Origin: JBCBTD01 sp039818825
GTDB taxonomy: Bacteria > Pseudomonadota > Alphaproteobacteria > Geminicoccales > Geminicoccaceae
Reading direction: 5' to 3'
Assembly: GCA_039818825.1 (NCBI GenBank)
Contig: JBCBTD010000032.1
Span: 1 to 48,549, forward strand
DNA: 48,549 nt
The notes under the pieces were generated by a model. It saw only the letters and a list, made by a program, of their open reading frames with translations. It searched no databases and had not been told where the DNA came from. A program made the position numbers and the translations under genes. Of this stretch, positions 16,269 through 24,798 are shown in pieces; the stretch's first letter is position 1, and every line of letters begins with the position of its first letter.

Positions 16269-17825
16269 TCAGCCGTCGGAGGTCCGGCGGCCGAGGGCAC
16301 CCTGCAGGCGTTTGACGAGCGGCGCCATCAGCCGCTTGCGGAGCCGCTTGTAGGCCGGAACTTGGCTGAGAATGGTCAACACGATGACGGTCAACAAGAG
16401 AGCCGCCACCGGCCGGGTGAAGAACGGCTCCATGCTGCCGTTCGAGACCATCAGCGCACGCCGCAGGTTCTCGTCGGCCATCGGCCCAAGGATCACGCCG
16501 ATGACCAGCGGCGAGATCGGATACTCCATCTCTCCCAGCGCGTAGGCGGCGATGCCGACCAGCACCATGAGATAGAGATTGAAGATGTTGAGGCCGAGGG
16601 AATAGGACCCGAGCACGCAGAGCACGCCGACCACCGGTAGGAACACGCTGGGCGGTGCCCGCAGGATCTTCACGACCTGGCGGGCGAGCAGGATGCCGTT
16701 GATCCACATCGCGAGCGACGCGAGCAGCATGATCGCCACTACCGAGACGATGAAGCCGGGGCGCTCGAAGCTGATCATCGGGCCCGGGTTGACGCCGTGG
16801 AGCATCAGCGCGCCGAGCAGCATCGCGGCTGGTGGACTGCCGGGAATGCCGAGCGTGAGGAGTGGGATCAACGCACCGCCGATGCAGGCGTTGTTGGCCG
16901 TTTCGCTGGAAACGATGCCGGCGGGCTCACCGTGGCCGAAGGTTTCCGGGTGCTTCGAGGTATTCTTGGCGGTCGCGTAGGAGACCCACCCGGCGATGTC
17001 CTCGCCGACACCAGGGACCGCACCGATGCCGACGCCGATGAAGGCCGAGCGGACGATGTGTTTGAGGTTCTTGATGACGGTGCCGATCTCCGGCAACACG
17101 CGGCCGACCGGCCCGGGCTTGCCGAGGCGCTCGTTGTTGGCGAGCACGCGCAGGATCTGCGGGATGCCGAAAGCGCCGATCAGGACCGGGACGACCTCGA
17201 TGCCGCCGTCGAGGGCGGGGATGTCGAAGGTGTAGCGCGGGTAGAACTGCAGACGGTCGCGGCCGATGCAGGCGAGCGCCAGGCCCAACAGACCAGCGAT
17301 CCAGCCCTTGTAGACGAGGTCCTTGCTGGTCAGCGTGCCGCTGATGATGATCCCGAAGAAGGCCAGGAGGCAGAACTCGAACGACGTGAACTGCAGCGCC
17401 AGTTCGGCGATCAGCGGTGCTACGGCGACCAGGAACACGAGGCCGATGCAGGTGCCGATGAACGAGGCCGTGGTCGTCAGGCCCAGCGCGCGGCCACCCT
17501 CACCACGTTGTGCCAGCGGATAGCCGTCCATGGCGGTCGCGGCGGCGGCTGCGGTGCCGGGGATGTTGATCAGGATCGATGGGTACGAGCCGCCGTAGAT
17601 GGCGCCGACGTACATGCCGAACAGTGCCAAGAGTGCCGTCTCCACCGGCATGCCGTAGGTCAGGGTGGTCAACAGCGCGACACCGAGGGTCGCCGTCAGA
17701 CCTGGCAGGGCGCCGAAGATGATGCCGAGGAAGCTGCTGGTGACGAGGATCAGCAAGTTGGCCGGCGAGCTGACGAGGTTCGTCAGTACCGAGAAGAACA
17801 GGCCGAACTGTTGGACGAGGTCCAT
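16269..17825 (-). CDS. Tripartite tricarboxylate transporter, large permease (TctA family)
   Basis: The 518-residue large membrane subunit of a TTT-family sodium- or proton-coupled carboxylate importer. It has about 11-12 membrane segments and the two family signature blocks: GIIFGALPGLTATLGVALL near residue 34 and, in the second half, GAVPGVGEDIAGWVSYA. Also typical are YGGSYPSILINIPGTAAAAATAMDG and GIPGSPPAAMLLGALMLHGV. It is the last gene of a tctC-tctB-tctA operon, nine bases after tctB. The substrate is probably a di- or tricarboxylate or sugar acid, since the neighbouring enzymes handle 2-hydroxy acids. Confidence 0.95.
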   Translation of the reverse strand: MDLVQQFGLFFSVLTNLVSSPANLLILVTSSFLGIIFGALPGLTATLGVALLTTLTYGMPVETALLALFGMYVGAIYGGSYPSILINIPGTAAAAATAMDGYPLAQRGEGGRALGLTTTASFIGTCIGLVFLVAVAPLIAELALQFTSFEFCLLAFFGIIISGTLTSKDLVYKGWIAGLLGLALACIGRDRLQFYPRYTFDIPALDGGIEVVPVLIGAFGIPQILRVLANNERLGKPGPVGRVLPEIGTVIKNLKHIVRSAFIGVGIGAVPGVGEDIAGWVSYATAKNTSKHPETFGHGEPAGIVSSETANNACIGGALIPLLTLGIPGSPPAAMLLGALMLHGVNPGPMISFERPGFIVSVVAIMLLASLAMWINGILLARQVVKILRAPPSVFLPVVGVLCVLGSYSLGLNIFNLYLMVLVGIAAYALGEMEYPISPLVIGVILGPMADENLRRALMVSNGSMEPFFTRPVAALLLTVIVLTILSQVPAYKRLRKRLMAPLVKRLQGALGRRTSDG

Positions 17826-17834
17826 GACGGGCGC

Positions 17835-18590
17835 CTAGCTCAGGGCCGCGCGAAACGCGTAGCGGATCATGTCCATGAAGCCGACGACGACCCCCTCGCG
17901 TGGCAGGGGGACGAGGAGCGCGTATTTGAACGCCGGAGTCAGGACCAGGGGGGCGATCAGGGCGGTGGCGAGGGTGGTTGCCACCGAGCGGCCGCGGGCC
18001 TCCGGCCGGGCAAGAACCAACGCAATGGTCAGGGCGAACGCACCGATCATCAGGAGATCAGAGGCAACGGCCGCGGCAGTGCCTGGGCCCGGCATCCAGC
18101 CAGCCGCGCCGATCAAAGCGACCGCGAGAGACGGGATCAAGAAGCCGATGCTGGCGCGCCGCGCGGCCGTTGGATCGACGACGTGGAAGGCGGCGACGAA
18201 CGCGAACAGGAAAAACACCGTGCCGACGACGTAGTCGACATAGGGGATGAAACCGTAGACGTAGCCGACCAGGAGCCCGATCATCAGTACGAGCTTTTTT
18301 TGCCGCTCGCTCCAACCCGATGTCCGATGTCCGAGAGCTGCGATCGCGGCAGCTGCGCCACCGGTTTGGATGGCGTTGGCCAGGAGCACGCAGGCTAGGA
18401 TGACGAGGGCAACGGTGACGAGCAGTGGGAACAGCGCTGGCGAGACGTACCAGACGTTCTGCACGCCGCCATAGCTGTCGGTGATCGGGAAGCCCAGCGC
18501 CCCTTTGAGCATGAGGCCGGCGATGGCGAGCAGGACCAGCGACGTCCAGAAGTCGGCACGGCGGAGCCGGGCAACCTTGTCGTCATCCAT
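17835..18590 (-). CDS. Tripartite tricarboxylate transporter, small permease (TctB family)
   Basis: A small membrane subunit of 251 residues, longer than the usual TctB of about 150. It has a first helix (ADFWTSLVLLAIAGLMLKGAL) with the family's G-x-x-FPITDSYG stretch and about six further hydrophobic segments. The extra C-terminal half (ALIGAAGWMPGPGTAAAVAS, then FALTIALVLARPEA and later helices) suggests additional membrane helices compared with classic four-helix TctB. The ATG at 18590 was preferred over an upstream TTG at 18611 because it leads directly into the conserved region. It lies between the binding protein and TctA. Confidence 0.87.
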   Translation of the reverse strand: MDDDKVARLRRADFWTSLVLLAIAGLMLKGALGFPITDSYGGVQNVWYVSPALFPLLVTVALVILACVLLANAIQTGGAAAAIAALGHRTSGWSERQKKLVLMIGLLVGYVYGFIPYVDYVVGTVFFLFAFVAAFHVVDPTAARRASIGFLIPSLAVALIGAAGWMPGPGTAAAVASDLLMIGAFALTIALVLARPEARGRSVATTLATALIAPLVLTPAFKYALLVPLPREGVVVGFMDMIRYAFRAALS

Positions 18591-18683
18591 GGCGGGGTCT
18601 CGTGAGGTCAAGAAGGGCTAGGCGGGCGGCGGTGGTGACCGCCGCCCGGTCCAAGGCCTGTTCCGCGCTCGGGCGGGATGCGG

Positions 18684-19688
18684 TCAGGGCTTGGGGATGC
18701 CCAAGGTTTCTGGATTGACTTTGGCCGCATCGAGCTCGAACAGCGTCCAGCCGAAGAGGCTTTCCAGCTTGGCGAACTCCGCCTGGGCGGCCTCGCCCGT
18801 CAGCCCGGAGAGCTGGTAGTAGTTGTCGGCTGCCCAATCCTGCACAGCCTCGCTGGCGAGCGCCTGCTCGAAGGCCGAGGTGAGCGTCGCCTTGACGTCG
18901 TCGGGGACGTCGTTCCGGACCGCCATGCCGATGGCCTGGCTGATCGGCAGGTGCTCGCTCAATGCCGGGTAGGCTGCGAAGGTCGACGGGATCGTGCCGA
19001 CGCCGTCCAAATCGAAAGCGTCGGGTACCAGCATGCCGAGCGCGCGCAGCCGGCCGCCCTTCAAGAGTTCTTGCTGCTCGGCGAGGGAGGTGACGACGAC
19101 GGTCACTTCACCGGTCATCGCCGCGGTCTGGGCCGGCGCGGAGCCGGGATACGGGATGAAGCTGAGCGGGGCGTCGGTGCCCTTCATCAGCGCCAGGAGG
19201 TTGAGGTGATGGATCGAACCGGCACCGCCCGCAGACGCGCGGATGGCGTTCGGCTCGGCCTTGGCCGCTTCGACCAGCTCTTCGAGCGTCTGATACGGCG
19301 CGTCGGCGCCGACCGAGATCACGTCCGGTGAACCGCCGATGATGAACGGGTACCAGATGTCCATCCGCTCGTTCCAACCGCCCTGGACGGCAGCGGTGAC
19401 ACAGCTCTCGCTCAGACCGACCATGGTGTAACCGTCGGCCGGCTGGCTGGCGACGAAGCTCATGCCGATCGAGCCGGCGACGCCGCCGGGCTTGTTCGTG
19501 ACGTTGATGCGGACCGGCAGGAACTCCTGCATTTCCGCCGCGACGATGCGGTTGGAGACGTCGGTGCCGCCGCCGGCGGACCAGACGACGACGTTGGTGA
19601 TGTCCCTGGACGGATAGTCGGCGGCAAGGGTCACCGAGGCCGCGGTCGACGCGAGAATCGCAAGGCCGACGACGTGTAGGGTCTTCAT
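18684..19688 (-). CDS. Tripartite tricarboxylate transporter substrate-binding protein (TctC/Bug family)
   Basis: Periplasmic binding protein of 334 residues. A signal peptide (about residues 1-22, ending SVTLA before ADYPS) is followed by the Bug-fold pattern: VVVWSAGGGTDVSNRIVA, NVTNKPGGVAGSIG, a SQPADGYTM turn, PEVIS-like DVISVGADAPYQTLEELV and later GEVTVVVTSLAEQ. GGGGAGG stands about seven bases before the ATG. It leads the tctCBA operon. Bug proteins bind carboxylates through backbone contacts, so the ligand cannot be read from sequence. The upstream 195 bases hold the divergent promoter region and AACGTATAC repeats that resemble the operator near the GntR gene. Confidence 0.95.
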   Translation of the reverse strand: MKTLHVVGLAILASTAASVTLAADYPSRDITNVVVWSAGGGTDVSNRIVAAEMQEFLPVRINVTNKPGGVAGSIGMSFVASQPADGYTMVGLSESCVTAAVQGGWNERMDIWYPFIIGGSPDVISVGADAPYQTLEELVEAAKAEPNAIRASAGGAGSIHHLNLLALMKGTDAPLSFIPYPGSAPAQTAAMTGEVTVVVTSLAEQQELLKGGRLRALGMLVPDAFDLDGVGTIPSTFAAYPALSEHLPISQAIGMAVRNDVPDDVKATLTSAFEQALASEAVQDWAADNYYQLSGLTGEAAQAEFAKLESLFGWTLFELDAAKVNPETLGIPKP

Positions 19689-19792
19689 TCGGAACCTCCC
19701 CGAGGGGGGCAGTGCGAGCTGCCCGGTTCGATGCCGACGCGGTGGCGCACACGCGTTGCCGGGCCTTTGCGCCGGTCATCCAGCGACGCCGC

Positions 19793-19813
19793 AACGTATA
19801 CATCAACGTATGA
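19793..19813. promoter_or_regulatory. Putative GntR-family operator half-sites (AACGTATAC repeats)
   Basis: AACGTATAC (19793-19801) and AACGTATGA (19805-19813) lie 12 bases apart in the divergent tctC / dehydrogenase region. The first is nearly the same as the core of the perfect palindrome TAACGTATACGTTA at 22777-22790. Both sites flank genes next to the GntR/FCD regulator, whose relatives often bind GTATAC-centred sites, so it is the likely binder. Confidence 0.6.
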
Positions 19814-19883
19814 GTCGTCAATCATGCGCGCTTTGCTACAAAGGGCGAGACCGGTCGCTCGCCGGCACCCAGAGGAGGCTCGG

Positions 19884-21002
19884 ATGGCCGGGAACCAACG
19901 TCTGAACATAGCCGTTCTCGCCGGCGACGGGATCGGCCCGGAGGTCACCGGCCCCTGTCTGGAGGTCGTGCAAGCGGCCGTCGCTGGAACCGGGTTGGAG
20001 GTGGACTTCCGAGAATCGGAAGCGGGTGTCGGCTGCTACCGCCGTCATGGCGATGCGCTGCCGGCGGCGACACTCGACGCGGCGCGAGCAGCCGACGCGG
20101 TGCTGCTGGCCGCGATGGGCGACCCGTCGATCCGGTATCCGGACGGCACCGAGATCGCGCCGCAGATCGATTTGCGCTTCGACCTCGGCCTGTACGCCGG
20201 GGTGCGGCCGGTGCGGTCCGTGCCCGGCCTGCCGTCGGCTCTCGCTGACCCGCGGGCGAACGCGCTCGACTTCGTCATCATCCGCGAGAGCACGGAGGGC
20301 CTGTTCGCCTCGCATGGCCGCGGGGAGGTGATCGACGACCAGGAAGCGCGTGAGACCCTGGTCATCACCCGCGCGACGTCTGAGCGGCTGTTCGATTTCG
20401 CCTTCGCGCTCGCCACCCGTCGTTCCGAAGCCGGCAGGCCGGGCCAAGTGACTTGTGTCGACAAGGCCAACGTGTTCCGCGCTTTTGCCTTTTTCCGGAA
20501 AGTGTTCGACGAGCGTGCGGTCAACCACACCGCAGTCGCTGCGGACCACGCTTACGTCGATGCGGTCGCCCTTGACCTAGTGCGTCGGCCGTGGCGGTTC
20601 GATGTCATGGTCACCGAGAACATGTTCGGCGACATCCTTTCCGACCTCGGCGCCGGGTTGATCGGTGGGATGGGCATGGCGCCGAGCGCCGACATCGGCG
20701 ACGACCACGCCGTTTTTCAGCCTTGTCACGGTTCGGCCCCGGACATCGCCGGCCAAGGCAAGGCCAATCCGACGGCGATGTTCCTCTCGGCGGCGATGAT
20801 GCTGGACTGGTTGGCGCTGCGCCACGAGCTGCCGGCGGCGAAGCGCGCCGCGGGGCGGATCCGCGGCGCCGTGGACCGCGCGTTCGGCGGTGGCCGCCTG
20901 CTGCCGACGGAGCTCGGCGGCGACGCCGGAACCACCCGGATCACCGAGGCGGTCTTGGCGACCATCGGCGAGGTTGAGGTCGTCGACACGGTCGCCATCT
21001 GA
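19884..21002 (+). CDS. Isocitrate/isopropylmalate dehydrogenase-family protein
   Basis: A 372-residue member of the beta-decarboxylating dehydrogenase family, which oxidises (R)-2-hydroxy acids such as isopropylmalate, tartrate or D-malate with NAD. The nucleotide loop is LAGDGIGPEV (12-21). Substrate-phosphate arginines are expected at R98, R108 and R134, the catalytic lysine is K194 (VDKANVFRA), and metal aspartates are D226, D250 and D254 (ENMFGDILSDLGAG). The loop RESTEGLF places phenylalanine F141 where decarboxylating relatives have the general-acid tyrosine. AGAGGAGG precedes the ATG. It overlaps the Gfo/Idh/MocA gene by one base and is divergent from tctC. A tartrate/malate-type role is plausible; leucine biosynthesis is unlikely from the context. 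Confidence 0.88.
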   Translation: MAGNQRLNIAVLAGDGIGPEVTGPCLEVVQAAVAGTGLEVDFRESEAGVGCYRRHGDALPAATLDAARAADAVLLAAMGDPSIRYPDGTEIAPQIDLRFDLGLYAGVRPVRSVPGLPSALADPRANALDFVIIRESTEGLFASHGRGEVIDDQEARETLVITRATSERLFDFAFALATRRSEAGRPGQVTCVDKANVFRAFAFFRKVFDERAVNHTAVAADHAYVDAVALDLVRRPWRFDVMVTENMFGDILSDLGAGLIGGMGMAPSADIGDDHAVFQPCHGSAPDIAGQGKANPTAMFLSAAMMLDWLALRHELPAAKRAAGRIRGAVDRAFGGGRLLPTELGGDAGTTRITEAVLATIGEVEVVDTVAI

Positions 21003-22054
21003 TGCCGGATGCGCCGTCGCCGCTCCGCGTCGCGGTCTCGGGCGCTGGGTTCTTCAGCAGCTTTCAGCTCCGCGCCTGGCGACGCTTGCCGGGCGTGGCT
21101 CTGGTTGGGGTCTGCAACCGCACCCGCGCCAAGGCCGAGGCTGCGGCGCGCGAACACGGTGTCGAGGCGGCGTTCGACGATTTGGCGACCATGTTGGACG
21201 CGGCGAAACCCGACCTGCTCGACGTCGTCACACCACCCGAGACCCATGGTGTGACGTTGGCATTGGCCACGGCGCGGGGCGTACCGGTGGTTTGTCAAAA
21301 GCCCTTCTGCGCATCGCTGGCAGAAGCGCGTGACGTTGCGGCGGCGGCGGATCGGGTCGGCGTCCCGGTTTTCGTCCACGAGAACTTCCGCTTCCAACCG
21401 TGGCACGAGGAAATCCGGCGGCTGGTCGCGGATGGGGCCATCGGTGAGCCGTACCAGGCCGCCTTCCGCATCCGACCGGGGGATGGCCAGGGGCCTGCTG
21501 CCTACCAAGACCGCCAGCCCTACTTCCGGGACATGGAGCGGTTTCTGGTGCGAGAGACCGCGGTCCACGTCGTCGACCTCTTGCGCGCGCTGCTTGGAGA
21601 GGTGGTGGCCGTGTCCGCCAGGTTGCGGCAGCTCAACCCAGTGATCCGCGGCGAGGACTCGGGAATGATCCTGCTGGAGTTCGCCGACGGGCCCTGGGGC
21701 GTCATCGACGGCAATCGCCTCGTCGACCATGCGACCGATCAGCCGCGGCGTACACTTGGGGAAATGCTGGTGGAAGGGAGCGACGGCGCGCTGCGTCTCG
21801 ATGGGGCAGGGCGGTTGTTTCGCCGCAGCCGCGGTCAGCGCAGCGAGCGGCACCATGTTTACTGTTGGGAAGATCGCGAGTTCGCTGGCGATTGCGTCTA
21901 TAGGTTGCAGCGGGCGTTGGTCAGCCATCTGCGTGAAGGCACGCCGATGCCCAACCAGGCACGCGCGTTCCTGCGCAACGTAGAGATCGAAGCGGCGATC
22001 TACCAGGCTCACACGGAGGGGCGGCGGATTGCCGTCGACGATCATGACCACTAG
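21002..22054 (+). CDS. Gfo/Idh/MocA-family oxidoreductase
   Basis: A 350-residue NAD(P)-dependent dehydrogenase with an N-terminal Rossmann domain (VAVSGAGFFSSFQLRAW, about residues 9-25) and the family signature at VVCQKPFCASLAEA, where the lysine of QKP is the usual catalytic residue. The C-terminal alpha/beta domain begins near residue 130 (VHENFRFQPWHEEI) and contains the RETAVHVVDLLRALLG segment in place of the common GxHxxD, keeping H and D. Members act on sugars, inositols or their acids. Start and stop overlap the neighbours (TGATG upstream; an 11-base overlap with the regulator), so it is in an operon with the dehydrogenase and the GntR gene. The substrate is unknown. Confidence 0.9.
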   Translation: MPDAPSPLRVAVSGAGFFSSFQLRAWRRLPGVALVGVCNRTRAKAEAAAREHGVEAAFDDLATMLDAAKPDLLDVVTPPETHGVTLALATARGVPVVCQKPFCASLAEARDVAAAADRVGVPVFVHENFRFQPWHEEIRRLVADGAIGEPYQAAFRIRPGDGQGPAAYQDRQPYFRDMERFLVRETAVHVVDLLRALLGEVVAVSARLRQLNPVIRGEDSGMILLEFADGPWGVIDGNRLVDHATDQPRRTLGEMLVEGSDGALRLDGAGRLFRRSRGQRSERHHVYCWEDREFAGDCVYRLQRALVSHLREGTPMPNQARAFLRNVEIEAAIYQAHTEGRRIAVDDHDH

Positions 22055-22748
22055 TCCAGTCCTGCAACATGCGGCTGTCGAGGTTCCGTCCCGACTGACC
22101 CAGACCGAGCGTGCCTACCGAGCGCTCAAGCAGCGGATCCTCGACAACCAGTTGCCAGCGGGAACGCAGCTTCTGGAGACCGAGTGCGCGGCGCTCTTGG
22201 GCATGAGCCGGACGCCGGTGCGTGAGGCGATGATCCGCGTGGCCAACGAAGGCCTCGTCGAGGTTCGACCGCGTCACGGGATGCGGGTGGTGCCGATCTC
22301 ACCCGACGACATGCGCGAGATTTACGAGGTGCTGACCGGGTTGGAGTCCGAGGCCGCCTATCTGGTGGCCGCCCGCGGCTGCTCGCCAAGCGACCTCGCG
22401 CGCCTGGACGCCGCGGTCGCGTCGATGGAGGCGGCGGTCGATCGAGGCGATCGCGACGCATGGGCCGCTGCCGACGAGCGGTTTCATCTCACCTTGGTCG
22501 AGCTGACCGGAAATCGACGGTTGGTCACCGCGGTGAACGCCCATTGGGAACAGTCGCATCGGGCGAGGATGACGACCCTTCACCTCCGCGAGCTGCCGAC
22601 CCGATCGAACGCCGACCACGGCGCCTTGGTCCGTGCCATCCGCGCCGGCAACAAGGCACTCGCCCGCGAGGTCCATCACGACCATCGCGCCCGTAGCGGG
22701 GCGCAGCTGGTGGAGCTTTTGGAGCGGCATCGCCTGCATTCGGTCTGA
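22044..22748 (+). CDS. GntR-family transcriptional regulator, FCD subfamily
   Basis: A 234-residue regulator with an N-terminal winged helix-turn-helix (about residues 24-83: AYRALKQRILDNQLPAG, then LLGMSRTPVREAMIRVANEGLVEV) and a C-terminal all-helical FCD effector domain with the metal-ligand pattern near DERFHLTLVELTGN and a late HGALVRAIRAGN. FCD regulators commonly bind carboxylic or sugar acids and repress adjacent catabolic genes. The ATG at 22044 overlaps the end of the preceding gene. A perfect palindrome TAACGTATACGTTA lies 29 bases after its stop, and a related repeat precedes tctC. It is thus probably the local repressor of both the tctCBA side and the hydroxyacid/transketolase side. 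Confidence 0.92.
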   Translation: MTTSPVLQHAAVEVPSRLTQTERAYRALKQRILDNQLPAGTQLLETECAALLGMSRTPVREAMIRVANEGLVEVRPRHGMRVVPISPDDMREIYEVLTGLESEAAYLVAARGCSPSDLARLDAAVASMEAAVDRGDRDAWAAADERFHLTLVELTGNRRLVTAVNAHWEQSHRARMTTLHLRELPTRSNADHGALVRAIRAGNKALAREVHHDHRARSGAQLVELLERHRLHSV

Positions 22749-22776
22749 CGTCGTCCCGAAGTCTCATTGCGCGCAT

Positions 22777-22790
22777 TAACGTATACGTTA
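22777..22790. promoter_or_regulatory. Perfect palindromic operator for the downstream catabolic operon
   Basis: TAACGTATACGTTA is a 14-base perfect palindrome in a flank that is itself nearly symmetric (ATT on both outer sides). It sits between the GntR gene and the hydroxyacid dehydrogenase gene, 44 bases before that start. Its GTATAC centre fits sites bound by GntR/FCD proteins. Confidence 0.65.
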
Positions 22791-22833
22791 TTGTCGGCAG
22801 TCGCCGCTTCCGTCAGACAAGGGAGGTGCGACG

Positions 22834-23805
22834 ATGTCGGCGTTGTCGATCGTGTTCCTGGATGCAGCCACACTCGCTAGCGACGTCACGCTCCGGCCGC
22901 CCACGTTCGCGCATGACTGGGTGAACCATGCCGCGACGGTCCCTGAGGACGTCGTCCCGCGCCTGGCCGACGCCGACGTCGCGGTGATCAACAAGGTTCG
23001 GCTCGACGCCGCGACCCTAGCCGCGTTGCCGCGGCTTCGCCTGATTGCCGTTGCGGCGACCGGTACCGACTGCATCGACAAGGCCGCCTGCCGCGAGCGC
23101 GGCATCACCGTGGTCAACATCCGCGGCTACGCCGACACCACCGTGCCGGAACACACCTTTGCCCTGATGCTGGCACTGCGGCGGAGCCTCTGCCGCTACC
23201 GCGACGACGTGCGTCGTGGGCGTTGGCAGGCGGCTGGTCAGTTCTGTTTTCACGACCATCCGATCCGCGATCTCGCTGGCTCGACCCTCGGCGTCATTGG
23301 CGAAGGTCACATCGGCCAGGAGGTCGCGCGCCGAGCCAGTGCTTTCGGCATGCGGGTGCAATTCGCCGCCCACAAGGGCCGCGACGGCTTGGGGCCGCTC
23401 TACACGCCTTGGGAAGAGGTGCTGGCAACCAGCGACGTGCTGACACTGCATTGCCCGCTGGTCCCGGCCACCCAGGGCCTGTTGGCGATGCCCGAGTTCC
23501 GCGCGATGGCGCGGCGGCCATTGATCGTCAACACCGCCCGCGGCCCGTTGATCGTCGAAGAGGACCTGGAGCAGGCGCTGGACGAGGGCTTGGTTTCCGG
23601 CGCTGCGCTTGACGTGACCCTGCCAGAGCCCCCGCCCGCGGACGGGGCGCTGATGCGCCTCGCCGCACGACCCGACACGATCGTCACTCCGCACGTCGCC
23701 TGGGCCAGTCGCGAGGCACAGCAGGCGCTCGCCGACCAACTGATCGAACTCATCGAAGCTTTCGTTGCCGGGCGGCCGACCAACGTCGTCGCCGGCGACT
23801 TCTGA
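22834..23805 (+). CDS. D-2-hydroxyacid dehydrogenase (hydroxypyruvate/glycerate reductase-like)
   Basis: A 323-residue NAD(P)-dependent dehydrogenase that would interconvert a 2-oxo acid and a D-2-hydroxy acid. The catalytic domain comprises both ends of the chain. The nucleotide domain has GVIGEGHIGQEVARRA (GxGxxG). Active-site residues are visible as arginine in VNTARGPLI, glutamate in TLPEPPP and histidine in TPHVAWAS. The order and spacing suit glycerate dehydrogenase/hydroxypyruvate reductase, although phosphonate- and glyoxylate-reducing relatives look alike. AAGGGAGG precedes the ATG. It is first in the run that continues with an isomerase and a transketolase, and a palindromic operator lies just upstream. 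Confidence 0.92.
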   Translation: MSALSIVFLDAATLASDVTLRPPTFAHDWVNHAATVPEDVVPRLADADVAVINKVRLDAATLAALPRLRLIAVAATGTDCIDKAACRERGITVVNIRGYADTTVPEHTFALMLALRRSLCRYRDDVRRGRWQAAGQFCFHDHPIRDLAGSTLGVIGEGHIGQEVARRASAFGMRVQFAAHKGRDGLGPLYTPWEEVLATSDVLTLHCPLVPATQGLLAMPEFRAMARRPLIVNTARGPLIVEEDLEQALDEGLVSGAALDVTLPEPPPADGALMRLAARPDTIVTPHVAWASREAQQALADQLIELIEAFVAGRPTNVVAGDF

Positions 23806-23828
23806 ACCGTTCGCATCGAGGACACACC

Positions 23829-24782
23829 ATGCTCCAGCTTTCCGTCATCACCCTGTTCCTCGGGCAGACCCGGAACCGCTTCCTGGTGTACCAGGACCCG
23901 GCCGACATCGACGTTGCCCTCGATCGCGCCGGGGCGGCCAGCGGCATCGGTGGCGTCGAACTCCGCTACCCGGCCGATTTCGCTGACGTGCCGCGGCTGA
24001 AGGCAGCGCTCGCCCGCAACCAGCTCGGCGTCTCTGCCATCAACTTCGCGTCGGTTCGCAACGACCGTTGGATCCGCGGCGCGTGGACCGCCGAGAGCGC
24101 GGCCGACCGTCGGGACGCCGTCGACGATTGTCGCCGTGCGCTGGATCTCGCCAAAGAGTTGGGCGCCAACCGGATCACCAACTGTCCGCTGAACGACGGT
24201 TTCGACTACCCGTTCGAGTTGGACTACCTGGCCGCGTTCGATCACGCCGTCGGCTGCTTCGAGGCCGTCTGCGCCCATGCCCCTGACGTCAAGATATGCA
24301 TCGAGTACAAGGCCAACGAACCGCGCGTACGCTCGCTGATCGCCAGCGCCGGAGAGACCATCGCCTTCGCCGAGATGGTCGGCGCGGCCAATCTCGGCGC
24401 GACGCTCGACACCGGCCACTGCTTCCTCTGCGCCGAGAACCCCGCCTTGGCCGCGGCCATGTTGGCGCGCGCCGGCCGGCTCTTCTACGTGCATCTGAAC
24501 GACAACGACGGCCGCGGTGACTGGGACCTGACGCCGGGAACTTGGCACACCTGGGAGTTCGTCGAGCTCTTCTACTATCTCGATCGGCTAGGCTACGACG
24601 ACTGGTTCGCGTTCGACATCGTCGCCAAGGAACACGACCCCGTCGCCGTGTTCACCGATGCGTCGGCGATCACCGAACAACTCCGCGCCTTGGCCTCGAA
24701 GCTCGATCCGGCCGACGTCCGCAAGCAGCTCGCCACCCGCAATCCCACCGCCACGATGAGCGCGCTGAACGCGCTGCTCTGA
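23829..24782 (+). CDS. Sugar phosphate isomerase/epimerase-like TIM barrel (AP endonuclease 2 fold)
   Basis: A 317-residue xylose-isomerase-like TIM barrel. Metal-site candidates are the glutamate in GVELRYPADF, the glutamate in CIEYKANEPRV, aspartate and histidine in TLDTGHCFL and the histidine/aspartate of YVHLNDNDGRGDWD, the usual order for ketose epimerases and hydroxypyruvate or 2-keto-inositol isomerases. The LTPGTWHTWEFV stretch contributes the substrate pocket. It starts 23 bases after the hydroxyacid dehydrogenase and ends 16 bases before the transketolase, so all three are probably co-transcribed. The substrate cannot be named; a short-chain keto sugar or hydroxypyruvate would fit the neighbours. 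Confidence 0.88.
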   Translation: MLQLSVITLFLGQTRNRFLVYQDPADIDVALDRAGAASGIGGVELRYPADFADVPRLKAALARNQLGVSAINFASVRNDRWIRGAWTAESAADRRDAVDDCRRALDLAKELGANRITNCPLNDGFDYPFELDYLAAFDHAVGCFEAVCAHAPDVKICIEYKANEPRVRSLIASAGETIAFAEMVGAANLGATLDTGHCFLCAENPALAAAMLARAGRLFYVHLNDNDGRGDWDLTPGTWHTWEFVELFYYLDRLGYDDWFAFDIVAKEHDPVAVFTDASAITEQLRALASKLDPADVRKQLATRNPTATMSALNALL

Positions 24783-24798
24783 CCAGGAGACGGTCACC

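Noticed and set aside
16797..18398. A 533-codon plus-strand frame opposite tctA and tctB
   Set aside because: Its translation is dominated by Asp, Glu, Gln and Arg with no hydrophobic core, which is typical of the antisense of a membrane-protein gene.
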